A stretch of DNA of 20,116 bases from UBA11090 sp035560555 (GTDB lineage Bacteria; Spirochaetota; Spirochaetia; Treponematales; Rectinemataceae): the NCBI GenBank assembly GCA_035560555.1, contig DATMZF010000052.1:1-20116 (forward strand). The letters run 5' to 3'. This document shows positions 7,655 to 14,867 of this stretch, piece after piece. Position numbers and translations under genes: made by a program. Positions within the stretch are counted from its first letter, which is position 1. Each line of letters starts with the position of its first letter. The notes under the pieces were generated by a model. That model did no database searches and was not told where the DNA came from. It was given only the letters and a program-made list of their open reading frames with translations.

Positions 7655-8572
7655 TTATTGAACCACCTGACAGATCGCTTCCATATATTCTTTGGCGATC
7701 GGAGACAAAGGTCGGCTCTTGTTGACAATATAGCCAATCTCCAGCTTCAGCTGTTTGTCGCTTAAGATCAAAGCCCTGACATTCGTATAATATTGTGTGC
7801 TGGAATAAGCGTGCCTGTTGTGCGTTCCGACCGTGTAGGCATCGGTCGTCGCTATCAGCTCGTTGAGCGTCGCGCGGTCCTTGACGGTAATCCGCTTTTT
7901 ATTTTTCGCCATGCCGAGGTCCTCCCATTCGGGAGCCATGCTGTAGTTCGCGTCCCGGTACATTACAAACGGATACTCTCGGAGTTGTTCCGTACTCACC
8001 TTGGTCTGTCCGTCCCTGCAGAGCGGGTGGTCTTTGCCCATTATGACGGCGACGCTTTCCGTCGCGAGCCGATGATAGTCGATGCCATTGTTGCCCAGCA
8101 TATGGATGATGATGCGCTTCTGCAGCGCGGAGAGGATGATAAGCCCGATTTCCGATTCCTGCGAACGCACCGAATCCACTACTTCCTGGAAAGCTCCTTC
8201 AAAAAAGGAGAATTGAAAATCATCGCCTTTCCACTTCTGGCATATGTTGATGAAAACGGTGTTCGCGAACCTGAGGTACTGACTGGCGATGGAGAGCGAA
8301 AGGGAAGGGCGGCCGACGAGGGAATCGCAGAAATCCCCCAGCATCCTGAACTGTCTGTAGGAAGGTTGCGCGTACGAGAGAAACTCTCTTCCGAAATGGG
8401 TCAGTTCGACTCCTTTTCCGGTTCGCTCAAAAATTCGCGAGCCCAGCTCCGTCTCCAGCTGTTTGAGCGAAAGCGAAAGATTTGGCTGCGAGACGTAGAG
8501 TTTCTGCGCCGCCTTGTTTATGGAACCCTCGGCGGCGATGGTTAGGACCTGTTCTATCTGAGCCATGCGCAA
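7655..8572 (-). CDS. LysR family transcriptional regulator
   Basis: LysR-type regulator of about 305 residues. The N-terminal winged helix-turn-helix (about 3-62) includes EGSINKAAQKLYVSQPNLSL (15-34) and the linked QLETELGSRIFER segment (38-50), and is followed by an effector-binding domain (about 92-296). Start choice: TTG at 8572 has AAGGAG 6 nt upstream, while ATG at 8566 lies 12 nt from the same site; the two differ by only two residues. It is transcribed divergently from the transporter/deacylase/redox cluster across a 118-bp AT-rich gap containing an inverted repeat and a promoter. That is the usual layout for a LysR protein that controls both itself and the neighbouring operon. The effector is probably a substrate or intermediate of that cluster, which is inference. 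Confidence 0.93.
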   Translation of the reverse strand: MRMAQIEQVLTIAAEGSINKAAQKLYVSQPNLSLSLKQLETELGSRIFERTGKGVELTHFGREFLSYAQPSYRQFRMLGDFCDSLVGRPSLSLSIASQYLRFANTVFINICQKWKGDDFQFSFFEGAFQEVVDSVRSQESEIGLIILSALQKRIIIHMLGNNGIDYHRLATESVAVIMGKDHPLCRDGQTKVSTEQLREYPFVMYRDANYSMAPEWEDLGMAKNKKRITVKDRATLNELIATTDAYTVGTHNRHAYSSTQYYTNVRALILSDKQLKLEIGYIVNKSRPLSPIAKEYMEAICQVVQ

Positions 8573-8613
8573 AGTTAGCTCCTTATATAAATTATCATAT
8601 AGATAGTAATTAA

Positions 8614-8640
8614 AATTATATATTATTGCGATATATGAAT
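8614..8640. promoter_or_regulatory. Imperfect inverted repeat, candidate LysR operator
   Basis: Arms AATTATATAT (8614-8623) and ATATATGAAT (8631-8640) pair at 8 of 10 positions around TATTGCG, and the element overlaps the -35 box of the rightward promoter. LysR proteins bind interrupted dyads of the T-N11-A type in divergent gaps. Position supports the call, but AT-richness makes chance dyads likely. A second weaker dyad lies at about 8590-8611. Confidence 0.35.
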
Positions 8641-8653
8641 CAAGTGTTATACT
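8626..8653 (+). promoter_or_regulatory. Likely promoter of the transporter/deacylase/redox cluster
   Basis: TTGCGA (8626-8631, four of six), a 16-nt spacer and TATACT (8648-8653, five of six). Transcription would start near 8660, leaving a leader of about 30 nt that holds a strong AAGGAGG (8678-8684), 6 nt before the ATG at 8691. The weak -35 and the short spacer suit an activator-dependent promoter. Confidence 0.5.
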
Positions 8654-8690
8654 TTCCGGGCTGAGTCCAATAGTTGGAAGGAGGAATTCG

Positions 8691-9401
8691 ATGAAGGACT
8701 ATCTACAGGTAGCCAATAGCCCGTACATGTATATCGGCGTCGTGCTGTTGCTGAGCATCGTCTGCTGGCAGGCCGGCGTATTCATCAACAGATCGCTGAA
8801 GCGAGCGCAGGCGCTTGGAATCCCAAGGGAAAAAATCAATAAGACGGTGAAGGTGGCAGCGCTGACCAGCCTCGTCCCTAGCTTCGCGATCGTAGTCGCG
8901 TTGCTGACTCTCGCTCCGGTCCTGGGACTCCCGTTTTCCTGGACGAGGCTGTCCATCATTGGATCGCTTTCCTACGAGCTGCTGGCGGCGGATATCGGAG
9001 CCAAGGCCGCGGGCGTTACCTTAGGAGGGGCTGGCTACGGCTCCAGCGCGTTTCTCGCTTCGGTTTGCACGCAGACGATCGGATCCTTCGTGACTTTAGG
9101 ACTCACCATATTCGGATTCAAATGGTACAAAGACCGGCTGAACAAATCCCTGAAGAAAGCAGGGGATAAAAGCTGGAGCCGCATATTGATAGCGGCCATT
9201 ATTGTCTCCATGTATTCCCGTTTCATGGCCGAACCCGTCGCCAGAGGCGGAGTGGCGCTCATCACGATGCTGGTCAGCGCGGCATCGATGATACTCGTCG
9301 GTCTCTTGATCAAGAAATGCAAGCTCAAATGGCTCTCCGATTTCGCCATTTCTCTCAGCATGATCGTCGGCATGGCGGCCGCGATCGTCTACTCATTTTA
9401 A
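8691..9401 (+). CDS. DUF5058-like polytopic membrane protein (putative transporter subunit)
   Basis: Integral membrane protein of 236 residues with about six hydrophobic segments (roughly 13-33, 54-78, 114-142, 164-178, 186-207 and 215-235). I recognise it, from memory, as DUF5058-like. Notable conserved-looking stretches are PFSWTRLSIIGSLSYE (81-96) and the Gly/Ser-rich LGGAGYGSSAFLASVCTQTI (111-130). Such small-residue stretches inside a membrane are typical of transport paths. There is no signal peptide, ATPase motif or periplasmic domain. An excellent AAGGAGG precedes the ATG. A second small membrane protein starts 14 nt after the stop, and the two are probably subunits of one transporter. 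The amidohydrolase downstream suggests the cargo is an N-acyl amino acid or peptide. Membrane location is clear; function is inference. Confidence 0.75.
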   Translation: MKDYLQVANSPYMYIGVVLLLSIVCWQAGVFINRSLKRAQALGIPREKINKTVKVAALTSLVPSFAIVVALLTLAPVLGLPFSWTRLSIIGSLSYELLAADIGAKAAGVTLGGAGYGSSAFLASVCTQTIGSFVTLGLTIFGFKWYKDRLNKSLKKAGDKSWSRILIAAIIVSMYSRFMAEPVARGGVALITMLVSAASMILVGLLIKKCKLKWLSDFAISLSMIVGMAAAIVYSF

Positions 9402-9415
9402 AAGGAGATCCTAAG

Positions 9416-10078
9416 ATGAAACAAGAATTGACCTACGACGAAAACGCCCATCGTTTTGGAAGGATCAGCCTCATCGTCGGAACGATAGCCACCTGTGTCT
9501 TTCCCGCCATGCTGATCATCGGTTTCCATGTCCCTGTCGACATCGGAAGCATTCTCGGAGGGGCCGGCAACATACTCATATTGATGATACCGGTGTCCCT
9601 CAGCGAATTCCTGAGCATTTCGCCGATGATAGGAACCTCGGCGATGTATATCATGGTATTGACGGGCAACTTCACCAACCTGAAGATCCCTTCCTCCATC
9701 GCGGCGATGGAGGCCGTCGGCCTGGATCCGGCGAACTACACCGATGAATCCGACGTGATCTCCACCATAGCGATGGGTGTGTCGACCATCGTCTGCATCG
9801 CCATCATAGCGTTGGGCGCCCTGTTGATCGTCCCCCTGTCCGGACCACTTTCGAACCCCGTCCTTTCTCCCGCCTTCGAGAACATCGTACCGGCGCTGTT
9901 CGGAGCGCTCGGGATGGGAATGATGTCCAAGAATTTCAAACTCGCCATCGCTCCGTTCATCCTCGGCGTCGTCTTGCTCGCAACCGGGGTCATCCCGGGC
10001 GCGCTGGTCCTGCCCATCCTGATACTCGTCGGCATAATCGCGGCCCGCGTCATGTATAAAAAGAACTGGGTGAAGTGA
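9416..10078 (+). CDS. Small polytopic membrane protein, partner of the DUF5058-like protein
   Basis: Integral membrane protein of 220 residues that I cannot place in a characterised family. Hydrophobic segments lie at about 15-37, 46-66, 70-84, 115-140, 155-170, 176-190 and 194-210. Small-residue and polar motifs such as GGAGN (48-52), SISPMIGTSAMY (67-78) and GNFTNLKIPSS (84-94) sit next to or between helices and are candidates for a substrate path. A loop at about 100-113 (GLDPANYTDESD) is acidic. The start at 9416 is favoured over the longer frame from 9317 because AAGGAG (9402-9407) lies 8 nt upstream and the longer form would overlap the previous gene by 85 bp. It ends overlapping a possible GTG of the amidohydrolase gene, so the genes are co-transcribed. 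A split-transporter role is inference. Confidence 0.72.
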   Translation: MKQELTYDENAHRFGRISLIVGTIATCVFPAMLIIGFHVPVDIGSILGGAGNILILMIPVSLSEFLSISPMIGTSAMYIMVLTGNFTNLKIPSSIAAMEAVGLDPANYTDESDVISTIAMGVSTIVCIAIIALGALLIVPLSGPLSNPVLSPAFENIVPALFGALGMGMMSKNFKLAIAPFILGVVLLATGVIPGALVLPILILVGIIAARVMYKKNWVK

Positions 10079-10089
10079 AAAGGGAAATC

Positions 10090-11667
10090 ATGCTCGATCT
10101 ATTGATAAAGAACGCGGCGGTCATCGATGGCACCGGCGCGGATTGCATAACGAGAGATGTTGGGATAAAAGATGGCCGATTCCGCCTCGATGGAGTCGGG
10201 AACGCGGAAGCGGGGGAAACGATCGACGCCGATGGCTTGGCGCTGGCCCCCGGATTCATCGACGCGCATGGACATACGGATCTCTTCGCCTGGGTCGAGC
10301 CGCTGTGCTCGGCCAAACTCTGCCAGGGCATCACCACCGAGATCGCCGGCCAATGCGGCATGTCTCCCGCTCCGGTCAGCGTGGAATTTCAGCATGTATA
10401 TCGCCTGTATTATGAAAGCCAGGGCGCGCCGATCTATCCTGGCCATATGGAACTCACATCGGTCGCCGCCCTCATGGATAGGCTGGAATCGCTGAAACTC
10501 GGGATCAATCTGGCGGTATTCGCGGCCCAAGGCACGCTGCGCATCGCGGCGATGGGCTTGAATCCCGCCAAACCGGACAGGGCCCAAATGGATCGCATGC
10601 GGGCGCAGGCCCGGGAAGCGATGCAGGCCGGGGCATTGGGAATATCCAGCGGCCTCATGTATCCGCCTGGCTCCTTTTCGGACGAGGACGAACTCGCGGC
10701 GCTCTGCGAAGCGATCGCCCCTTACGGCGGCATCTATACTTCCCACATACGCAATCAGGGGAACCAGCTCGCGCGAAGCGTCGAGGAAACCCTCTCCATC
10801 GCCCGCAGGGCGGGGATAAGCGCGAATATTTCGCATCATAAGGCCGCCGGCAAAGCAAACTGGGGGAAAGTGGCGGAGACAATCCGCATGATCCATGAAG
10901 AGGGGAACGCGACCCACGATGTATATCCCTATACGGCCAGCTCAACCTCTCTCTCGGCCACGCTCCCCCCCGCCTGCATGAAGGAAGGAATCGAAAAGCT
11001 GATCATTCACCTTGGAGATCCGTCCTATCTGCGGGAGCTTGAGGAAAGGATATTCCATCCTTACGAAGAATGGGACAACGACCTGATGGAATGCGGTTAT
11101 GACGGCATCCTGGTCATCGACGCTCCCCTGACCGCCGACGCGCCGGGGCTCACTATCGCGCAGTACGCGGCTAAATGGGCTATGAGGCCCTTCGACGCGT
11201 ATATCCATCTCCTGCGCGAGAACCGCCTTCGCGTCAACGATGTGTGCTTCTCGATGTCGCAGGCCGATGTGGACACCCTGATCGGCAATCCGCTGTGCAT
11301 GTTCGGGACAGACTCGCTCTATGTGCCTGGCATGAAGATGACGCATCCTCGCGCTATCGGCAGCTTCCCGCGAATTCTGGGGAGAAGCGTCAGGGAGCAA
11401 AAACTCATCACCCTTGAAGAGGCGATCCGCAAGATGACCAGCCTGCCGGCGAAGCGCTATGGCCTATCGGGGAAAGGCATCATCGCGGAGGGGGCCGACG
11501 CGGATATGGTCCTGTTCGATCCAAAAACTGTCATGGATCGCGCCGACTATACTTCCCCCCTTGCCAGGAATGTGGGAATAGCGGGAGTGTATGTGGGAGG
11601 AATGCTCGCGGTGGATCATGGAACGCCAACCGGAGCGCGCAACGGACATGTGCTGAGAAAAGGCTGA
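10090..11667 (+). CDS. N-acyl-D-amino-acid deacylase family amidohydrolase
   Basis: Zinc-dependent amidohydrolase of the D-aminoacylase family, which hydrolyses N-acyl-D-amino acids to a carboxylate plus a D-amino acid. The 525-residue product has the family's metal-site residues in order: H60 and H62 (DAHGHTD), C89 (GQCG), H219 (TSHIRN), H249 (ISHHKA) and D408 (FGTDS). Typical surrounding motifs are also present: ISSGLMYPPGSF (185-196), DVYPYTAS near 277-284 and the C-terminal KGIIAEGADADMVLFDP. ATG 10090 has AAGGG 5 nt upstream; GTG 10075, overlapping the previous stop, would add five residues. It lies directly after the membrane-protein pair and before the flavoenzyme genes, implying cytoplasmic processing of an imported substrate whose product is then oxidised. 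D-amino-acid specificity is the family norm but is not proven; some members act on other N-acyl compounds or cyclic amides. Confidence 0.88.
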   Translation: MLDLLIKNAAVIDGTGADCITRDVGIKDGRFRLDGVGNAEAGETIDADGLALAPGFIDAHGHTDLFAWVEPLCSAKLCQGITTEIAGQCGMSPAPVSVEFQHVYRLYYESQGAPIYPGHMELTSVAALMDRLESLKLGINLAVFAAQGTLRIAAMGLNPAKPDRAQMDRMRAQAREAMQAGALGISSGLMYPPGSFSDEDELAALCEAIAPYGGIYTSHIRNQGNQLARSVEETLSIARRAGISANISHHKAAGKANWGKVAETIRMIHEEGNATHDVYPYTASSTSLSATLPPACMKEGIEKLIIHLGDPSYLRELEERIFHPYEEWDNDLMECGYDGILVIDAPLTADAPGLTIAQYAAKWAMRPFDAYIHLLRENRLRVNDVCFSMSQADVDTLIGNPLCMFGTDSLYVPGMKMTHPRAIGSFPRILGRSVREQKLITLEEAIRKMTSLPAKRYGLSGKGIIAEGADADMVLFDPKTVMDRADYTSPLARNVGIAGVYVGGMLAVDHGTPTGARNGHVLRKG

Positions 11668-11688
11668 TTTACTAGTTTCCCGCCCTTC

Positions 11689-11705
11689 CATTGTGGAATA
11701 CAATG
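11689..11705. promoter_or_regulatory. Perfect short palindrome over a -10-like box
   Basis: CATTGT (11689-11694), 5 nt, then ACAATG (11700-11705), a perfect 6-bp dyad in the 79-bp gap between the deacylase and the first redox gene. It overlaps TACAAT (11699-11704), which resembles a -10 box and is identical to the -10 of the hydroxylase promoter. The -35 region (about 11676-11681, TTTCCC) is poor. It could be an operator over an internal promoter; a chance dyad is possible. Confidence 0.35.
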
Positions 11706-11746
11706 CGTACTCGCAGTATGTATCGCCATGGAAGAGGTGTGGAAAC

Positions 11747-13234
11747 GTGCCATTTCACTATGATGTCCTGATAATCGGCGGAGGCGTCGTCGGATGCGCC
11801 ATCGCCAGGGAGTTGTCGCGCTTTCAGGTAAAGACCGCGGTCATCGAGAAAGAACTGGATGTCGGGTTCGGAACGAGCTGCCGCAACAGCGGCGTCCTTC
11901 ATGCCGGCTTCAACTATACCCCAGGCACGCTGCGAGCCTTCCTCTGCGTGAAGGGGAATGCCCTCATGGATGAGCTTTGCCGCGATCTTAAGGTGAAGAT
12001 CCGACGAATCGGCAAACTGACCGTGGCTCTCGACAAGGACGATGAAGCGACGCTCCATCGTCTCAAGGCTCAAGGGGACGCCAACGGGGTTCCGGGCCTC
12101 GAGCTCATCGGCGGAGCGCGGATGCGGACGATCCAGCCCGGGGTCGAAGGCTCTCTTGCCCTGTATTCTCCCTCCAGCTCAATAATCTCGCCCTACGCCC
12201 TCACCATCGGCCTGGCGGAAAACGCGCTCGACAATGGCGCTCATTTCCATCTTGGAAAGCGGGTTGTCTCCATGGCGCGGCTGCCCGGATCGGGCTGGCG
12301 AGTGGGGACAGCTTCCGGCGACAGCTTCACGGCCAAGGTGATCGTCAACGCGGCGGGGCTCTATGCCGCGGAAATCTGCGGCATGGCGGGCATCCAGGAC
12401 TATCACATCTATCCATGCCGGGGCGAATACTATGTCCTGGATAAGCGGCTCAACGGAACCCTCAGCGCGCTCATCTATCCCGCGCCGAAGAAAAATTCCC
12501 CCGGACTCGGGATTCATCTCACGCCCACGGTGGACGGCAACATCCTCATCGGACCCAGCGCCCAGTACCTGGACGATCCCGCCGATTACGGATGCAGCGC
12601 CTGTGTCATGGAAGATCTCCGCCGCGAAGGGCAGAATCTCCTGCCCGACATACGAGTGACCGACTACATCCGCAGTTTTTCGGGCAACCGCGCCAAGCGG
12701 ACGCCGCCTTCGGTCGGCGGGAACGCGGATTTCGTGATCGAAGACCGAAAGGACAAGGCGGGGTTCATCAACCTGCTGGGGATCGAAAGCCCAGGGCTGA
12801 CCTCTTCTCCCGCCATCGCCCTTATGGTGAGGGAAATGGTGGAAAAGCATGTCGCACTGCGGCCCAATCCTTCCTTCAATCCGCTGCGGCCGGGCAGCGC
12901 CCTCTTCTTCTCAGAGCTTCCTTCGGAGGAAAAAGCCGATCTCATCGCGAAAAATCCCAACTATGGCGAGATCGTCTGCCGCTGCGAGAAAATCACGAAA
13001 CAGGAAATACTCGACGCCATACGGAATCCTCTTGGCGCTCGCACGCTCGCGAGCATCAAGTACCGCGCCCGCGCGTCGATGGGGCGCTGTCAGGGCGGCT
13101 TCTGCATCCCCCGGATCGCCCGGATACTCCGCGACGAGCTTGACTTCAAGCCCGAGGATTTCCTGAAGAGCGGGGCAAGTTCCCCGCTCTTCGTGGGGAA
13201 TGTGCGGCCTGAGGAAACGGGGGCTCACCGATGA
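11747..13234 (+). CDS. GlpA/LhgO-like FAD-dependent dehydrogenase with C-terminal [2Fe-2S] domain
   Basis: Flavoprotein of the DAO superfamily, the branch containing L-2-hydroxyglutarate oxidase and anaerobic glycerol-3-phosphate dehydrogenase subunit A. The 495-residue product has the FAD dinucleotide motif IIGGGVVG (9-16), the branch-typical NSGVLHAG (47-54), and GNILIGPSA at about 264-272. It ends in a BFD-like [2Fe-2S] domain with C411 and C413 (CRC) and C448 and C453 (CQGGFC). The chosen GTG has GGAAGAGG 9 nt upstream; the frame runs back to GTG 11693, but those 18 residues lie before the FAD fold and across the 11689-11705 palindrome. It overlaps the next gene by 4 bp. Together with the next two genes it resembles the Thermotoga-type GlpA/GlpB/DUF1667 triad, yet no glycerol gene is nearby. 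An amino acid or 2-hydroxy acid is the inferred substrate. Confidence 0.87.
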   Translation: MPFHYDVLIIGGGVVGCAIARELSRFQVKTAVIEKELDVGFGTSCRNSGVLHAGFNYTPGTLRAFLCVKGNALMDELCRDLKVKIRRIGKLTVALDKDDEATLHRLKAQGDANGVPGLELIGGARMRTIQPGVEGSLALYSPSSSIISPYALTIGLAENALDNGAHFHLGKRVVSMARLPGSGWRVGTASGDSFTAKVIVNAAGLYAAEICGMAGIQDYHIYPCRGEYYVLDKRLNGTLSALIYPAPKKNSPGLGIHLTPTVDGNILIGPSAQYLDDPADYGCSACVMEDLRREGQNLLPDIRVTDYIRSFSGNRAKRTPPSVGGNADFVIEDRKDKAGFINLLGIESPGLTSSPAIALMVREMVEKHVALRPNPSFNPLRPGSALFFSELPSEEKADLIAKNPNYGEIVCRCEKITKQEILDAIRNPLGARTLASIKYRARASMGRCQGGFCIPRIARILRDELDFKPEDFLKSGASSPLFVGNVRPEETGAHR

Positions 13235-14493
13235 ACGAAAAAACATCAGCCATCAGAACCGAACGCAGGGAGGTCGTGGTGATAGGCGGAGGCCCCGCGG
13301 GTCTCGCCGCGGCGATCGCCGCCAGGGAAGCGGGATGCCGGGACGTTCTCCTCATCGAGCGCGACCGTCTGCTCGGCGGGATCCTTAACCAGTGCATCCA
13401 CGATGGTTTCGGTCTGCAGACCTTCAAGGAAGCCCTCTCGGGCCCTGAATACGCGTCCCGCTTCATCGACAGGTTCGACGAGCTGGACATTGAGGCGAAA
13501 CTGGGAACCATCGTCCTTTCTCTTTCATCCGACCGAATCCTCGAAGTGAGCGCGAGAGGCGGCTACGAGCGCATCGAAGCCAAGGCTGTGGTGCTTGCCA
13601 TGGGCTGCAGGGAGCGCGCGAGAGGTGCCATCTCCATCCCGGGGGACAGGCCGTCGGGAGTAATCACCGCCGGTGCGGCCCAGAATCTCATGAACCTTGA
13701 AAACATCATGGTGGGAAAGAATGTCGCCATTCTGGGTTCGGGGGATATCGGCCTCATAATGGCGCGACGCATGACCCTCGAGGGCGCCCATGTCCAGGCT
13801 GTCTTCGAGATACTTCCCTATTCCAGCGGACTTCCCCGGAACATTCAGCAGTGCCTGAACGACTACGATATCCCTCTCTTCCTGAACACCACGGTGACCG
13901 AAATCCGCGGCGCGGGGAGGCTCGAGGGCGTAAAAGTAGCCCAGGTGGGGCAGGACAGATCGCCCATTCCCGAAACGGAACGTTATATGCCCTGCGACAC
14001 GCTGCTGCTTTCGGTAGGTCTCATTCCCGAGAATGAACTAACGAGGGAAGCGGGCATCGTCATGGACGCCGTAACAAGCGGCGCGCGCGTGGATGATGCT
14101 TTCATGACAAGCGCGCCTGGAATTTTTGCCTGCGGGAACGCGCTTCATGTCCACGATCTCGTGGACTGGGTTTCGGTGGAGGCGGCGGAGGCCGGCCGCC
14201 GCGCCGCCCTCTTCGCCACGAGCGAAAAGAACGGATCTTCGCGAAGTATTCCCATAAAGCCAGGTAATGGCGTCCGCTATGCCCTGCCGCAGAGCGTTTC
14301 GGGCGAAGAGGATTTCACCCTTTCGCTTCGCGTGAAGGCGCCTTGGCGGGACAAGGCCGTAGTCGTCAGGGGCGGCGGGAAAATAGTGGCGCGAAAAATG
14401 GCCAGGCGACTTCATCCAGCCGAGATGATGCGGATCGAGGTCGAGAAAAAGAATCTGGCCGGCTGTTCCTGCCTGGAGGTGACGCTGGAATGA
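13231..14493 (+). CDS. GlpB/HcnB-like FAD/NAD(P)-dependent oxidoreductase
   Basis: Pyridine nucleotide-disulfide-type oxidoreductase of 420 residues, without a redox-active Cys pair, like the second subunits of anaerobic glycerol-3-phosphate dehydrogenase, opine oxidases and hydrogen cyanide synthase. It has an N-terminal FAD motif VIGGGPAGLAAAIAA (17-31), a second Rossmann motif ILGSGDIGL (167-175) for NAD(P), and a C-terminal FAD-contact motif GIFACGNALHVHDLVDW (297-313). MGCRERARGAISIPGDRPSG (124-143) is also typical of this branch. Its ATG overlaps the previous stop (ATGA), and its stop overlaps the next ATG, so the three redox genes are tightly coupled. It probably carries electrons from the GlpA-like subunit towards NAD(P) or another acceptor. 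The electron path is inference from related complexes. Confidence 0.88.
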   Translation: MNEKTSAIRTERREVVVIGGGPAGLAAAIAAREAGCRDVLLIERDRLLGGILNQCIHDGFGLQTFKEALSGPEYASRFIDRFDELDIEAKLGTIVLSLSSDRILEVSARGGYERIEAKAVVLAMGCRERARGAISIPGDRPSGVITAGAAQNLMNLENIMVGKNVAILGSGDIGLIMARRMTLEGAHVQAVFEILPYSSGLPRNIQQCLNDYDIPLFLNTTVTEIRGAGRLEGVKVAQVGQDRSPIPETERYMPCDTLLLSVGLIPENELTREAGIVMDAVTSGARVDDAFMTSAPGIFACGNALHVHDLVDWVSVEAAEAGRRAALFATSEKNGSSRSIPIKPGNGVRYALPQSVSGEEDFTLSLRVKAPWRDKAVVVRGGGKIVARKMARRLHPAEMMRIEVEKKNLAGCSCLEVTLE

Positions 14494-14867
14494 GCGCGAA
14501 AGAATTTACCTGCGTAGTATGTCCCAACGGCTGCTCCATCGTCGTCGACATCGATGACGATGAAACGCCCATCGTGACGGGGATTCAAGGGAATACCTGC
14601 AAAAGGGGCGCCGAATGGGCGCGCCAGGAAGTTGAAAACCCGATGCGGACCATAGCGTCCAGCGTCCCCGTTCGCGGTGGGGATTTCCCGCTAGCCAGCG
14701 TTCGGACGAGTCGGCCCATACCTTTGGTGAAAATTCGGCGAGTCATGGAAGAAATCCGAAAAATCTCCATGAACGCGCCGGTGGCCATAGGCGATGTCGT
14801 CATCGCGCGGCCGGCCGGCTGCGATACGGAGATCGTAGTCACCAGAAACGTCAGATCCTCTTCTTAA
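14490..14867 (+). CDS. DUF1667 family cysteine-rich protein
   Basis: Small protein of 125 residues of the DUF1667 family, which accompanies GlpA- and GlpB-like flavoproteins in anaerobes. The N-terminus has C8, C11 and C15 (CVVCPNGC) and C37 in GNTCKRG, a four-Cys set that could bind an Fe-S cluster or zinc. Also typical are EVENPMRT (47-54) and a C-terminal IARPAGCDTEIVVTRN region. The ATG at 14490 overlaps the stop of the preceding gene and has GGAGG 10 nt upstream; the frame extends back to 14343 but would overlap that gene by 151 bp. Its end overlaps the convergent permease gene by 17 bp. The likely role is third subunit and electron-transfer partner of the flavoenzyme; biochemically the family is poorly described. 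Confidence 0.88.
   Translation: MSAKEFTCVVCPNGCSIVVDIDDDETPIVTGIQGNTCKRGAEWARQEVENPMRTIASSVPVRGGDFPLASVRTSRPIPLVKIRRVMEEIRKISMNAPVAIGDVVIARPAGCDTEIVVTRNVRSSS

Noticed and set aside
7793..8545. 250-codon open frame on the + strand
   Set aside because: It lies opposite the LysR gene, which has a clear helix-turn-helix and ribosome site; the translation shows no domain.
9317..9415. Longer N-terminus for the second membrane protein
   Set aside because: It would overlap the DUF5058-like gene and give a non-hydrophobic Arg/His-rich leader; AAGGAG before 9416 decides for the shorter form.
14343..14489. Longer N-terminus for the DUF1667 protein
   Set aside because: It runs inside the preceding oxidoreductase gene; the family begins just before the CxxCPxGC motif, and ATG 14490 has a GGAGG.
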